From Calamus simplicifolius (taxonomy: Eukaryota > Streptophyta > Magnoliopsida > Arecales > Arecaceae), in assembly GCA_900491605.1 (NCBI GenBank), contig UESW01004416.1:518095-582094 (forward strand): a DNA stretch of 64,000 bases. Direction: 5' to 3'. The position numbers and the translations under genes were made by a program. Under the pieces are notes generated by a model. It was not told where the DNA came from and searched no databases. It was given only the letters and a program-made list of their open reading frames with translations. This document shows, piece after piece, positions 45,900 to 58,371 of this stretch (within the stretch, counting starts at the first letter, position 1; the number at the start of each line of letters is the position of its first letter).

Positions 45900-48350
45900 T
45901 CATTGGTTGCACAAAGTCTTTTTGGATAAATCAATTTATTAGCAAAGAATTTTCTATTAAGACCAATTTGGCAAATAGGGTAGTTGTTTGTGAGAAATGA
46001 TTGCCCGTAAAATTAATGTACAAAATAAAATTTTTTATGTATACATTTGGTTCGATGTAGAAAAGAAGTTTGAAAAATAGATTTTTTTTCTAAGCCAATC
46101 ATAATTTGCAATCTTTTTTATTTCTTAAGAGAATATTGACAATTATTTTCAAATTTACCCTTTGATTATTATATATATTAAATATTATCAATGGATAAAA
46201 ATTTTAAAAAAATAATTTTTTTAAATTATTGAGCCATAAGAAGAGCTCACTCCCGTCTCTAAGATGGGTTGAGATTTCTGTACAATTATAAAAAAGATCT
46301 TTATAGTGGAAGATACTTCGCGTTAACCGGTGTTTAGCAAACAAGGGGATATATGATTCTTTATGATGAAGACACGTATAGAAAAACAAAACGTTTTGAT
46401 CTTCAAGATGATTTGAAATTTCTATTAGAACATATCTTTTCTAGTAGAAGATACTTCTCATTGTTCAGCCAAACAAAAGAGATGATCTTTATTATAAAGA
46501 CGCCTGTAGAAAGATAAAGCTTTAGCCTATGAGGTGTTACCTAACCCAGAGTTAACACGATTAACTGATCTCTAACGCCTATAAATATAGAACCTAAGGC
46601 CTTAAATGAGATACAAATAAGCTCTTTCTCTTTCTGTTTACTTAATTTTTCTTACATTATATTTTGGCTTTAAATTTTTTTATTTAAAATATTGGTTTGA
46701 GCATTGGAGTGTCCTTTTAAAGAAAACTAAAATTCCTTACAAATATGTTAGTGATTGCAAATTTTTTTAGGTTGACCTAAATCGTACATTAAGATTTCTT
46801 TTTACTTTTTTTAGATTAAGTTCATGGACTAATTTTGTGCCCATTGGATTCCTTCCTACAAAGCTCATCCATTGACTGGAAAGTCAATCATCCTTTAAGC
46901 TTTTATTATAAAAGAAAATGAGTACGTACAAAACAAGCCAAAGGCTCTAAAGTAAAGAAAGGAGATCTTTCAAAGTGAAGAAGATATCAATTGCCTTACC
47001 TCTGGCAAAGCTAGTTGATCCCATCCAAACTTATACTACCGACAAATATTTTTGGCTCTTCAAAAGGACAAGAAGGAATAAAGGTTCGGTGGGGGAGGCA
47101 GCAAGTTGAGTCCTGTAAAGATGGAGCTTCAAATAGAGCTTCAAATAGAATTCGTATATTGACAAGAAAGGAAAAAATAGGATTCCAATTCAATAGAATC
47201 GCTATAGAAAAGGCATGCCTAGCTCATATTCTATCCCTTTTTTGGCAATCTTCCACCAATCTGAAGATTCTGAACTTATTCTTGAAGGTCGATCATCAAA
47301 ACACTCGAATCTTGCTTGGAACTGCTGCCTTTCAAATGGTTTTGAAAAAGAATCCTTTAATTCCTATACGGTTAATGAAATTATAAAAAGATTTGACTGA
47401 AAAGATGCTGGAGAAAGAGAGTCTAAATTGATCAATCTGTCTAAGAAGTAGGAAGAGGGCCAAAAGGATTTTGTAGAGGTCAAGAAGCTGCTTGTGCTAA
47501 GGCTGAGATACAGAACCAAAAAGATGAACTCCATTCAAACGATCTAAGACCCAGTAATCAGCCACCGTCGCATTTGGCTGAATGTGGAACTAAATAAGCC
47601 TCAGAATAAGGACCTAAGAAAAGTGCAATCCAATCGAACATCATCCCAAAAGAAAATATCAGATTCTTTTCCAAGATGGAATCGAATATAATTTTAGAAT
47701 TCAATTTTCATCGTTTCTTCGTTTGTATTTCTACTTTCACTAAAATTATATTTTATGTATTCAGTTTTAGTTCTACTAATCTTAAAATATTTAGATTTTA
47801 AAGCCTCTCTCCAAATCTCTAGAATATCATTTACTCTAGATTTAGTTTATTAATTAACTCAATATCGTCTACAAATAATATATCATATTTAGATGCATAC
47901 TATTTTAAAATATTTTATACAAAATCATTGCTTTTTATTGGAACATCTAATATTTGAGCCAAAAAAAAAAGACGGTCACTTAAAAAGTAAGATAGATTTA
48001 TAATAAAATATATTAGTAATATGACAATCATTTGATTATTATAAATCAAACACGGTAATCTTATTTTTTAAAATTTAATAATTAAGTATAACATTATCAT
48101 AAGGTTCCTCATAATATTTATTATCATGAACCAAATACTAATAAATATAATTTAAAAATATGGTAATCTAATTGCTATATTATTATTATTATTGTTCAAA
48201 TGTGATAATTTTGTACTTTTAGAAATATGAGCTAATACTACTGTAACGGACTGAAGAGGGTAATTTTACATTTTTTGAAATTTGATTATTAATTATAAAA
48301 TTATTAAAAATATAAAATTTTAAATTTTATATAAAATTATATTATCATGA
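45900..48350. other. AT-rich intergenic DNA
   Basis: No recognisable gene. A 123-codon open frame at 47015-47386 lacks any family resemblance and has no conserved partner here. Confidence 0.55.
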
Positions 48351-48598
48351 ACAAAATTAGAGATGGGTACTCGGCCAGACCGCCCATGGCCTGATACGGT
48401 CCAACACGAACCGGATCGTCCCAAGCATGGCCCGATTGCTACAGTACTGGACCGTGCCAAGCAAGGCCCATTAAAAGGGGCCATATCGGGCTCGAAAAGT
48501 TCAGCCCACGAACCAAGCCCAGCATGGAATGGCCTGGGCCTGGGCTGGCGCGGTATAACCCACGTGCCAGCCCGGCATGGCCTAGGCCCTTATGGGCT

Positions 48599-48745
48599 GT
48601 GCCAGCCCATAAGGGCCTAGGATTTGATTCATTTGAACCCGCTGCCCTGTGCCAACCCATAAGGGCCTAGGATTTCATTTGAACCCGCTGCCCTGTGCCG
48701 GCCCATAAGGGCCTAGGATTTGATTCATTTGAACCCGCTGCCCTG
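48599..48745. repeat. Tandem repeat of about 55 bp, three copies
   Basis: Each unit has CCCATAAGGGCCTAGGATTT and then CATTTGAACCCGCTGCCCTG. The middle unit lacks a GATT step. Confidence 0.85.
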
Positions 48746-49171
48746 AGCAAGCCCGGACACCACCGAGGAGCTGAACCCCCTCGACCGAGCCCTGGTAGTC
48801 CGAGAGGTGTTCCTCGCTGCTAGGATCTCATGGAGGTGGGACACTCGGGCAGCATCACGGTCAAGATGGAGGTGGAGGAAGTGCTCCGGAGTGGCATTGG
48901 CAGCGAGGAGAGAGTCCCTGTGGGTGAGGTGGACGTGGAGAGAGGAGGAATCGGCCCCAACGCCAGCCGGGGAGAGGTCCGTCTCATCAGGGAGCTTTCG
49001 GGAGTCGGCAGTCCAGGTGAGGAAGTCGTCATCAGGGAGGAAGGTGGGGGGGCTCTGAAGAGGGGTGACGACTAGGTTTTGGAACTCGATGGTCTTGGAA
49101 GCACCATCAGCAATGAGGAGAGCGAGGAGAGAGATGAAGAAAGGGTGAGATCTGGTCACCGCCATCGCCAT
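48746..49171 (-). pseudogene. N-terminal fragment of a pepsin-like aspartic protease (nepenthesin type)
   Basis: The reading frame starts MAMAVTRSHPFFISLLALLI, a good signal peptide. It continues with a prosegment that includes HLTHRDSLLAANATPEHFL and reaches FSSSVVSGLAQGSG. In plant A1 proteases that phrase leads directly into the catalytic core with two DTG/DSG motifs. Here the frame runs into the 55-bp tandem repeats and stops at 48725, so the whole catalytic part is missing. The minus strand has TATTTAAA about 45 bases above the ATG. Confidence 0.75.
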
Positions 49172-49374
49172 GGCAGGGGAGCTCGGAGCCGTGACAAAAG
49201 GCAGGGAGTGATTGGTGTATTTAAAAAGCAGAGGGGTGCGGCTCGTGCTGGTCCGTGCCTGGCACATGGCACGACCCAACTTAAAATGGGGTGCGGGCCG
49301 TACCGGGCTTTAATTTTTTTATCAGACCGTGCAAGGATGGTTAATTTTCTTTTTTTTTTAGCCCGATATGGATC

Positions 49375-49530
49375 CGTTGGCGGTGTGTTGGATAAGAGAG
49401 GAGCACAGTGAGAAATAAAGGAAGAGATTAAGTATGGAGGGAGGCATGATGAGGAATTGCTTGAAGTGGGCTGGGCCGAGTCCAGACCCAATAGGGCAAG
49501 CAAATCGTGAGCTAAGTCAGAGATAGACTA
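49375..49530 (-). promoter_or_regulatory. Third, decayed copy of the monooxygenase upstream region
   Basis: CCGTTGGCGGTGTGTTGGAT and the next 150 bases match 38555-38790 and, more weakly, 43715-43800. The TATA motif present in the other two copies has been lost. Confidence 0.6.
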
Positions 49531-49571
49531 TTATTTTATTATCTTGATAGAATAATAAGCATAATATATAT
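49531..49571. repeat. Inner piece of the inverted duplication's right arm
   Basis: TTATCTTGATAGAATAATAA is the reverse complement of the end of the left arm near 44650-44690. The retrotransposon was inserted directly after it. Confidence 0.8.
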
Positions 49572-50519
49572 TGATGTGGCTAATCCAAGATTGTCAAAGT
49601 AAACGGTAAGCAAACGGTAAATTGACGGAGCCCAACCTCGGTCATGGGGGATGGCTTCAGCCTCCGTGGCCCCCTCAGCCTCAGGCATCGGCCTCAACCT
49701 CGAGCGTCAGCCTCGGCCTCGGCCTCGAGCTTCAAGCATCGGCCTCGGCCTCAAGCGTCGGCCTCAGGTGTTGGCCTCGGCCTCGAGCATCAACTTCGGC
49801 CTTGAGCTTCAGCCTCAGCCTTGGCCTTGAGCTTCAGCCTCGGCCTCGGCCTCAGACGTCGGCCTCGGCCTCGAGCGTCAACCTCGGCCTCGAGCTTCAG
49901 CCTCAACCTCAGCCTCGAGCTTCAGCATAAACCTCGGCCTCGAGCTTCATCTTCGGCCTCGAGCTTCAGCCTCGGCCTCGGCCTCGAGCTTCAGCCTTGG
50001 TCTGGCCACCGGGGCTGACAGCCCACTGCCTCGAGCCACCTGACACGCCCATGTGACCCACCAACACGTGACCCACCACTCGTCTGCAACAGCGCGTGGC
50101 CTTACCCCGTAATGGCGCACGCCAGACCAACCATATCCGTCTGCCATCCGCAGCGCCGCACTAGGCAGGTGGCAGGCAAGGAGGGACACCTTTGATAGGA
50201 AGTTGCGATCCGTCACTATCAGCCTTGCTTTTCGTCCATTAGTGGACAAAAGCACCTCGAAGTCAGCAACCTTCTGGAAGCGAAAAAGAGAGATCGTTGG
50301 ACAGGTATAAAAGCCAACACATACAACGAGGAAAGGATCTAGAACTCTAGCTCTCTAACTCATATCTGCTAGTTAACTCTTATCTGTTCCCGAGTGACTG
50401 ACTTGAGCGTCGGAGGGTCCCCATCGGAGCATCCTGTCTCCGAAAACTTTTCTTACAGAAGCTCGACGAGGGAGATCTCCGTTTTCCCGACGTTCAAAGA
50501 AGGTGACTTAGCGTCAACA
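49572..50519 (+). repeat. 5' LTR
   Basis: 948 bp. It includes a 350-bp low-complexity tract built on CTCGGC/CGGCCT (49660-50010) and a promoter-like end with GTATAAAAGCC near 50304. Confidence 0.9.
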
Positions 50520-50602
50520 GATTAGCACGCCAGGTAGGGGGGAAAAAAAGAAAAGCTTCGAACCTGTCGGCAGAAACTTCTCTTTCCCCGAGCTCTCAAG
50601 CA

Positions 50603-52250
50603 ATGGTGACGATCCATGCGCAAGAGGTCTCCACCAATCATGCTGGGGGGCAGCGTCAAGGGGCTGATCCGCTGGCGGTTGGCCCCTTTGCTCCCCCAGC
50701 CATTGTCCCTGCACCACCACCGCAGCAGCTTCAAGAAGACCGGCTTGCCGCACTCTTCATGCAAGTCCAGTCTTTGGTAATGGCAGTCCGAGTCCTGCAA
50801 CAACAACCGGCGGTCACGCAGCAGCCAGAGCCACTCCCGTTAGTCCCAAGAGTGGTCCAACCCAGCCAACATTCTTCTCGAAGGAGGTCTCCCGCCCGAG
50901 AAGCTCACCACCGCTGTACTTCACCCAGGCCTCACCGCTGGGAAGTCTCTAAGAGGCCCCGGTCGCCCTCTCGACACGCCAGTGCTTCTTCCAAACGGCA
51001 GCACGGGAGGGAGGCGGAGCGCCCCCGTCAGCATCGCCGACATTCTTCCCCTCCTCATAATCCTCGAGGGAAGGGTCCTTCGACGGCCGAATAGCCCACC
51101 GGGCTAAGCACCGGCTCGACGAGTATAACCAACGGCTGGAGGAGCTCAGCCACCGGATCACCAACTCGCCAGAGGCGGACTATGACAGCCGCCCCCCGCT
51201 GTCCCGCTGCATTATGGAGGAACCGATATCAACCCGGTTCCGCCTTCCTCAACTAGACCCATATGATAGGACCACCGATCCCTGGACCATTTGGAGAGTT
51301 ACAAGTTCCTCATGTAGGTCCAGGAGGCAACCGATTCACTCCTCTGCATCGCCTTCCCCGCCACCCTAAAGAAGGTTGCTTGAGCCTGGTACTCCCGCCT
51401 GCCGCCGGGGAGTATTAACTTCTTCCACCAGCTGGAGAGGGCCTTCCTGGCCCATTTCGATGCCTGCTGAAAGATTTCGAGAGTGGCAAACAATCTTTTC
51501 TCTGTCCAGCAGAAGGGTGGCGAGTCCCTGCGGGACTACGTCGCTAGGTTCAAAGAAGAAACCCTAGATGTCTATAACCTCGAGGACTCCGTGGCCACCT
51601 TGGCCTTGAAGCGGGGGCTCTGTCCCTCCCTCTTTGCATATTCCCTTGACAAGAAACCGTCTGGCTCCTATGCCGAGCTCTTGAGCCAGGCTCAAAAGTA
51701 CATCTATGCCGACGAGGCCAACTCCTCCCGGCGCGAGGCTAACGGAAGCACCACCAAGAAGCCGGCCCGTTCAGAGCCCGCTGAAGTTCATCCCAAGAGG
51801 CCCAAGCCTCCTCGCCAACCAGACAACCGCCCTTGAGCTCCCGCACCGAGGGACGGCCCGTTCACCCCCCTGCTTGCTCCCATCTCCCACATCTTGCTGG
51901 AGATCGAGGGCGAGTCGTACCTGCCACGCCCTCCTCCACTAAACCCGAAGACCCTCAGCAACAAGAACATGTACTGCTACTACCATCAGGACCACTGCCA
52001 CGACACCGACGACTGTCGCCTGCTGAAGAAGGCAATAGATGACCTTATCCAGCGGTGCCACCTGGGAAAGTTCATCCAGAGGAACAACCCGAGTGCCCCT
52101 GGCCCATCGGTGCCTCCGCCGCTGATGATCGACAATGCTTCGATAGAGAAGACGGTGGCTATGATATCCTGGGGGGAAGGCGGCCCGCCCAAGAGGCCGA
52201 GGGGGGAGGGAGAGTTAGATTTTGTAATCCCTTTTTCTAAAAAGGCCTAG
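50603..52250 (+). pseudogene. gag of the Tat element
   Basis: It begins MVTIHAQEVSTNHAGGQRQG and contains the capsid-like stretch NLFSVQQKGGESLRDYVARF and the Cys/His patch YCYYHQDHCHDTDDC near 51972. In-frame stops sit at 51092 (TAG), 51381 (TGA), 51468 (TGA), 51834 (TGA) and 52248 (TAG), and the frame shifts before 51300-51360. It cannot give an intact gag. Confidence 0.85.
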
Positions 52251-52255
52251 AGGGG

Positions 52256-55200
52256 ATGGTTAACAAAAATGATGGCAGTGTCATCGTGTCCATGACGATC
52301 GCTAAGCATCCTGTAAAAAGAATTTTTGTTGACAGTGGAAGCTCGGTGGACGTGTTGACTTATGACGCCTTTGTTCGTATGGACCAATCTCACGAGTCAC
52401 TCCGGCCCATGGCCACACCCCTGATGGGTTTTACCGGTGATTCTGTGAAGGTCGAGGGAGAGATCACTCTCCCTGTCATGGTCAGCACACCCCCACATCA
52501 AAGCATAGTATTTATGAGCTTCCTCGTGGTCCGGGTGCCCCTTGCTTACAACGCCATCCTTGAAAGGCCCGGACTTAACCTCCTGGATGCTGTCATCTCC
52601 ACCAAAAGACTCCTCGTGAGGTTTCCCACCAGCAAAGGAGTCGAAGAGATGCGGGAGGAACAGAACCCGTCGCCACTCTGCTACCACATGGCCCCTAGTC
52701 CACAGGGGACGATATCCATACCTGCACCAGAAGCGCTGGATCCCCGAGACTCAGAGAGAAGAGGGGAGCCGACCGAGCATCTGCTGGCCTTCCCTCTAGG
52801 GGAGGACCCGATGAGGACAATCCAGATTGGGGCTTTACTTCCGGGGGAGGCCCATGATCAACTCCTCGCTTTCATGCAGGCCAATGCGGACATCTTCGCG
52901 TAGTCGGCATCGGATATGCCAGGCATTCCGAAGGAGGTAATCACCCACTAGCTTAATATCAGGCCAGAGTGCCGACCCGTTCGGCAGAAGAAGAGGAGCT
53001 TCGCTCCAGACAGGCAGAAGGCCATAGACGAGGAGGTGCGCAAGTTGGTGATGGCCGGTCACATTCGTGAGGTGCACTACCTCGACTGGCTGACAAATGT
53101 CGTCATTGTCCGCAAGGCCAGTGGGAGTTGGAGGATGTGCCTGGACTTCACCGATCTTAACAAGGCGTGCCCCAAGGATAGCTTTCCGCTGCCTATGATC
53201 GACCAGTTGGTGGACGCTACGTTCAGCCATGAGACCCTCAGCTTCATGGATGCATTCTCGGGGTACAACCAGATCAAAATGGATCCGGCCGATGATAAGG
53301 CGACCTCCTTTGTAACTGAGAAGGGGATATACTGCTACAAGGTGATATCATTTGGGCTGAAGAATGCGGGAGCCACCTACCAGATATTGATGAACAAGGT
53401 CTTTGAGGACCAGATCGAGCGTAATATGGAGGTATATGTGCACGACATGCTGACCAAGAGTGCCCGAGTTGCTGACCACGTTGCCGACCTAGCCGAGACC
53501 TTCAACAACCTCCACCGATACTAGATGAGGCAGAACCCCCATAAGTGTGCCTTCAGGGTTACAGCAGGCAAGTTCCTGGGCTTCATGGTGACGCAGCGGA
53601 GAATCGAAGCTAACCCCAATAAGATTCGAGCCATCCTGGACATGAGGCCCCCAGCTAACAAAAAGGAGGTGCAACGCCTGACCGAGAGAGTAGCAGCTTT
53701 GAGCCGTTTCTTGTCCAAGTCGGCAGAAAGGTGTCTACCTTTCTTCAAGGCGCTGCACAAGGTCAACAGCTTCTAGTGGACGAGGGAATGCTAGGAGGCC
53801 TTCGAGGAGCTGAAGAAATTTTTATCCACTCCCCCGCTGTTGTCCAAGCCAAGAAGCGGGGAGAAGCTTTTTCTATATCTCGCGACCTTCCCCGAGGCCG
53901 TCAGCTCCATGCTTATCCGCATGGATTCCGATGGGGTGCATAAGCCAGTCTACTACACCAGCAAGGTACTCCATGATGCTGAGACCAGGTACTCTCAGAT
54001 CGAGAAGATTATATTTTCCTTGATTGTCTCCGCCCAGCGCTTCTGACCTTACTTTCAAGCTCATCCGATCGTGGTGCTCACGGACCAACCCCTCCAGACC
54101 ATCTTGTCCCGTCCTGACACCTCCGGTCGATTGGCCAAGTGGGACATCAAGTTGGAGGAGTTTGACTTGTCCATTCAGTCGAGATCTGCGATGAAGTCCC
54201 AGGTGTTAGCCGACTTTTTGGTCGAGTGTACCTGGGCCGAGGAGCATCCGGGGGAGCCATGCTCGGAGGCCCGTGTGGAGTCTCCCACGGCTGAGGCAGG
54301 AGAGGAGGCCTGGATCCTCCATGTGGATGGAGCATCGAATTCTCAAGGGAGTGGGGCTAGACTCATCCTTGCAAGCCCTGAGGGGGAGGTGGTGGAGTAA
54401 GCCCTCCGATTCCTTTTCCCAGCCACCAATAACCAAGTGGAGTACAAAGCTTTGCTGGCGGGGATGAAGCTAGCCAAGGAGCTCAGTGTAAGGCGTCTGA
54501 GGGCCTTCATGGACTCTCAGCTTGTCTTCGGGCAGGTCACTGGGGAGTACGAGGCCAGAGATCCAACTATATCCCGATACCTGAGCAAGGTGCAATCCCA
54601 GGCCTCCCAGTTCCTTTACTTCTGCGTCAGCTATATTCCCCGGGCGGAGAATGCCAGGGCTGATGCGCTGTCCTGCTTGGCCACTTTGGCTGATGGGACC
54701 TTGGGAAAGACGTACGTGGAGTACCTGCAAGTCCCGAGCATTGAAGCAGCGGAGGAGGCTCTGCCGTTCGAGCAGGAGCCCTCTTGGATGGATGCCTATG
54801 TACGGTACTTGACCGATGGCGCCATCCCTGAAGACCCGACCAAGGCAAGACTACTCAGGCGGCGGGCCCCGAAGTTCTTGCTAATTGACAGGAAGCTTTA
54901 TCAAAGGTCGTTCTCATATCCGATCTTCAAGTGCGTCGGCCCTACGGAAGCAGAGTACATCTTGCGAGAAATTCATGAGGGCATCTGCAGGAGTCATCTG
55001 GGGGCAGAGCCCTGGCGTACAAGGCTCTGCGGCAAGGATACTACTGGCTGACCATGAGGGAGGATGCGACCGAGCTAGTCAAGAAGTGCGATAGCTGCCA
55101 GCGCCATGCCAACATCCAGCGGTAGCCGATGTCTCAGCTAACCCCCTGGCAGCACCTTGGCCCTTCTCCCAGTGGGGTATGGACATCTTGGGGCCGTTCC

Positions 55201-56015
55201 CTTCAGCCTCCAGTCAGCGCAAGTTCCTGTTGGTGGTCGTCGACAACTTCACCAAATGGATCGAGGCCGAGGCACTCGCCAAGATCACCGAGGGTAAGGT
55301 GAGGTCCTTATTCTGGAAATCCATAACATGCTGGTTCGGGCTACCACATACCCTGATCACCGACAACGGCCGGTAGTTCGACAACGCGCCCTTCCAAGGA
55401 TTCTGCATCGAGCTGGGCATCCATCAGCGGTTCACCTCCGTGGGGCATCCCCAGACCAACGGAGCAGCCGAGGTGACAAACTGCATTATTCTCTAAGGAT
55501 TAAGATCCCGACTGGATGACTGCAAAGGGCGATGGGTGGGAGAGCTCCCGAGTGTGCTATGGGCCTACCATACCACGCCGCGAGCCCCCACTGGAGAGAC
55601 TCCCTTCGGCCTCGTCTTCGGATCTGAAGCTATCATTCCGGTGGAGATTGGCTCTCTGAGCCCTAGGGTGGAGGCATACAGAGAGGAGGACAACTCGAAC
55701 CAGCTGCAGGCCAGCTTAGACCTGGTTGAGGAGGTGCGGGAGCGAGTGCGACTCCGGATGGCAGCCTACCGACAGCAAGCGGCCAGGTATTACAACGCTC
55801 GCGTCTGCCCCAAGAACTTTTTGCTGGGGGACCTAGTCCTTCGGCGAGCTAAAGTTTCAAAACCGATGGAAGGAGAAAAGTTAACGCCGAATTGGGAAAG
55901 ACCCTACCGAGTCATCAAGGCGCTCCACCATGGGGCGTATAAGATTGAAGGACTGGATAGAAAGGCACTCCTGCGAATGTGGAACGCTGACAACCTCCGT
56001 CGGTATTATCAGTAG
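52256..56015 (+). pseudogene. pol of the Tat element (protease, RT, RNase H, integrase)
   Basis: Protease: FVDSGSSVDVLTYDAF (about 52325). RT: GSWRMCLDFTDLNKACPKDS, then FSGYNQIKMDP and the active-site region YVHDML (53436-53453), where YVDD is expected. RNase H: ILHVDGASNSQGSGARL (54320) and YIPRAENARADALSCLA (54633). Integrase: CDSCQRHANIQ zinc-finger end, MDILGPFP core, TDNGR (55360) and GHPQTNGAAEV (55443), ending NADNLRRYYQ. Stops lie at 52901, 52949, 53522, 53774, 54044, 54398, 55123, 55374 and 55494. Order RT-RNase H-integrase defines Ty3/gypsy. Confidence 0.92.
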
Positions 56016-56116
56016 TGTACTCTCTTTTTACATTGAATTTCATGTTTGCATTCTTCTGGGCCCTTGCCCTGCATTTAATATTAATCAACATGAGTTCAAG
56101 TATCCGAGTTTCCAGC

Positions 56117-56593
56117 AAAAGTCCGAGGCCAGCTCGGCACAGAAAGTCCAATGTACCATTGGCACCGAAGACCAGTGTACCACCGGCTTCCAAAAGCCCG
56201 AGGCCAGCTCGGCACAGAAAGTCCAATGTACCATTGGCACCAAAGACCGGTGTACCATCGGCTTCCAAAAGCCCAAGGCCAGCTCGGCACATAAGGTCCA
56301 ATGTACCATTCGCACCGAAGACCGGTGTCCACCGGCTCCCAAAAGCCCGAGGCCAGCTCGGCACAGAAAGTCCAATGTACCATTGGCACCGAAGACCAGT
56401 GTACCACCGATTCCCAAAAGCCCAAGGCCAGCTCGGCACAGAAGGTCCAATGTACCATTGGCACCGAAGACCGGTGTACTATCAGCTCCCAAAAGCTCAA
56501 GGCCAGCTCGGCACAGAATATCCAATGTACCATTGGCACCGAAGACCGGTATACCACCAGCTCCCAAAAGCCCAAGGCCATCTCGGTACAGAA
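56117..56593. repeat. 75-bp minisatellite, six copies plus a part, in the Tat element
   Basis: Units begin at 56117, 56192, 56267, 56341, 56416, 56491 and 56566, each with AGGCCAGCTCGGCACAGAAA and TCCAATGTACCATTGGCACC. The third unit lacks one base. The period is a multiple of three, so long open frames appear on both strands by chance. Confidence 0.92.
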
Positions 56594-56780
56594 GCCCGAG
56601 TTCCCCTCGGCGTCCCAAGGCCGATGTTCCGTCGGTCCCCAGAAGCCCGAGTTCCCCTCAGCGTCCCAAAGCCAATGTTCCATCTGTCCCCAGGAGCCCG
56701 AGTTCTCCTCGGCGTCCCAAGGCCGATGTTCCGTCGGTCCCCAAAGGTCCAAGTCCTCCTCGGTATCCGAAGGCTGATGT
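56594..56780. repeat. 51-bp minisatellite, about 3.5 copies, in the Tat element
   Basis: Units begin GCCCGAGTTCCCCTCGGCGT at 56594, 56645 and 56696, with a diverged copy near 56747. It abuts the 75-bp array directly. Confidence 0.9.
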
Positions 56781-57167
56781 TCCTGGGGAATAGAGTTGAC
56801 CATCAGCACCAGATCACTACCCCCTCGATGCCTGGTGGCACAAGACCGGCATGGTCTCTGTACAGGCCTTGGCCCTTTCAGGGGTCCGACCCTATATAAC
56901 TAAAGATTGCTCGCGGAAGAGTAAAAGCTGCCCTCGGCGCCGATGAAGCCCCAAGGGGTCCTACGTCGGCGGCCCGAGGACTCAAATGCAACACGTTGGA
57001 GTTGGCCAAAAAACAATTTCATTGATGATGAAGTGTTTACAAAATGCCGACTAGGTTGGACTTAATACAAAAACGAAAAGAAAAATAGTACAAGATCAAA
57101 GGCCTATCGCGGGCTCATCATCGGAGGGGACCCCCTCGGACCCTTGGTCGGGCTCTATGTCCATAGC

Positions 57168-58327
57168 CTAAGGGAGATTCAGGACCATGGCCACCTTCTT
57201 TCTGGCATCACGGAACCCCTGAATGTAGGCATCTGCGTTGGCCTCGACCATCTCATCGGCGAAGCGGTCTGACTCCCTGAACTCTTCTACCGCCACTACG
57301 GCCCGGGCCTCGGCGGTGGCATCTGCTTCTTGGGCTCGTGCCTCCTCCTCCGCTAGGGAGACCTCCTTCATCTCGGCCTCTTCAGCACACATGGCCCTAG
57401 CCTCGGCCGCCTGGATGGCCGAGCCTAGCTCAGCAATATGGAGGTCCCGGGCCTCGATGGAGCTCTCGGCCATGCTAAGCTGGTTGAGCGCCGCCCAGAG
57501 CCGGTTGGCTTCGGCCTCTGCTCTGGTAGCGGCATCCCTTGCCTCGACAGCATGGTCGTTTCTCGCTGCCTCCAAAGCCCTCTCCGCCACCTTGAGGGCC
57601 CTCTCTGCCACCTTGGCCCGGGCCTGGGCCTCCTCGGCATCCCGACGGGTCTGGCAGATGATGGCCTCCCATTCGTCGAGCACCTCCCTGGTGTCTTCTA
57701 GAGAGTTCATCACCTGCATCCGAAAGGAAGGTCAGTCATCCAAACCATGGGATATTTGAAGCTAAGGGTGAAAAGCCACTTACCCGAACGAGAGCTGAGA
57801 ATGCCTCCCTAAAAAACCCGGTTGCCCCTAAGTGCCTGAGCTCCTCTTGGAACTCGGGCAGCATGACTTGCGCCATGAGCCGCTCCGCTCGGCGCCCATC
57901 GTTCATCAAAGAAAAACCGCGGGGGGTCGGTCCGACCCTGCTCCCATCGGCGGCTTCGGCACCCTCGGGCTCGGTGCGTGACGGGCTGCCCGCTAGCGTT
58001 TCCTCGGGAGGCGGGCTCACTGCCGCTGGTGTATCCGTGCTGGGGCCCTCCTCTGCCTCCGCCTAGGCTGGTTAGGCGGGCACCTAGGGCTCCTTTGTCA
58101 CCCTCTCGACCCTCACCTCCTTCGGTGGGGTGTCGGCTGTCAGGTCTACCGGCATGATCGGGGGCTCTTGGCGCTTGGGAGGCGGGGAGACCCACGCTGT
58201 CGAACATTTGGGCACCGGGGCCTGCTGCCCCTCGCTCGGCCTAGCCTCGGCCCTCATCCTCTTGATGGTGGCCCTCCTAAGTTTAACGACTGGGACATTC
58301 ATCACTGCACAACGTCGATCGGAGTTA

Positions 58328-58371
<44 letters not shown>

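Noticed and set aside
47015..47386. 123-codon open frame
   Set aside because: No family, no splice partners and AT-rich surroundings; probably chance.
49622..50255. Ser/Ala-rich open frames over the LTR (also near 59855-60313)
   Set aside because: They are translations of the CTCGGC low-complexity tract.
55930..56899. Several 160-294 codon open frames on both strands over the minisatellites
   Set aside because: Repeat periods of 75 and 51 bp are multiples of three, so all frames stay open by chance; no domain is seen.
57238..57759. 173-codon plus-strand frame
   Set aside because: It is the shadow of the coiled-coil ORF on the opposite strand, which has the better amino-acid pattern.
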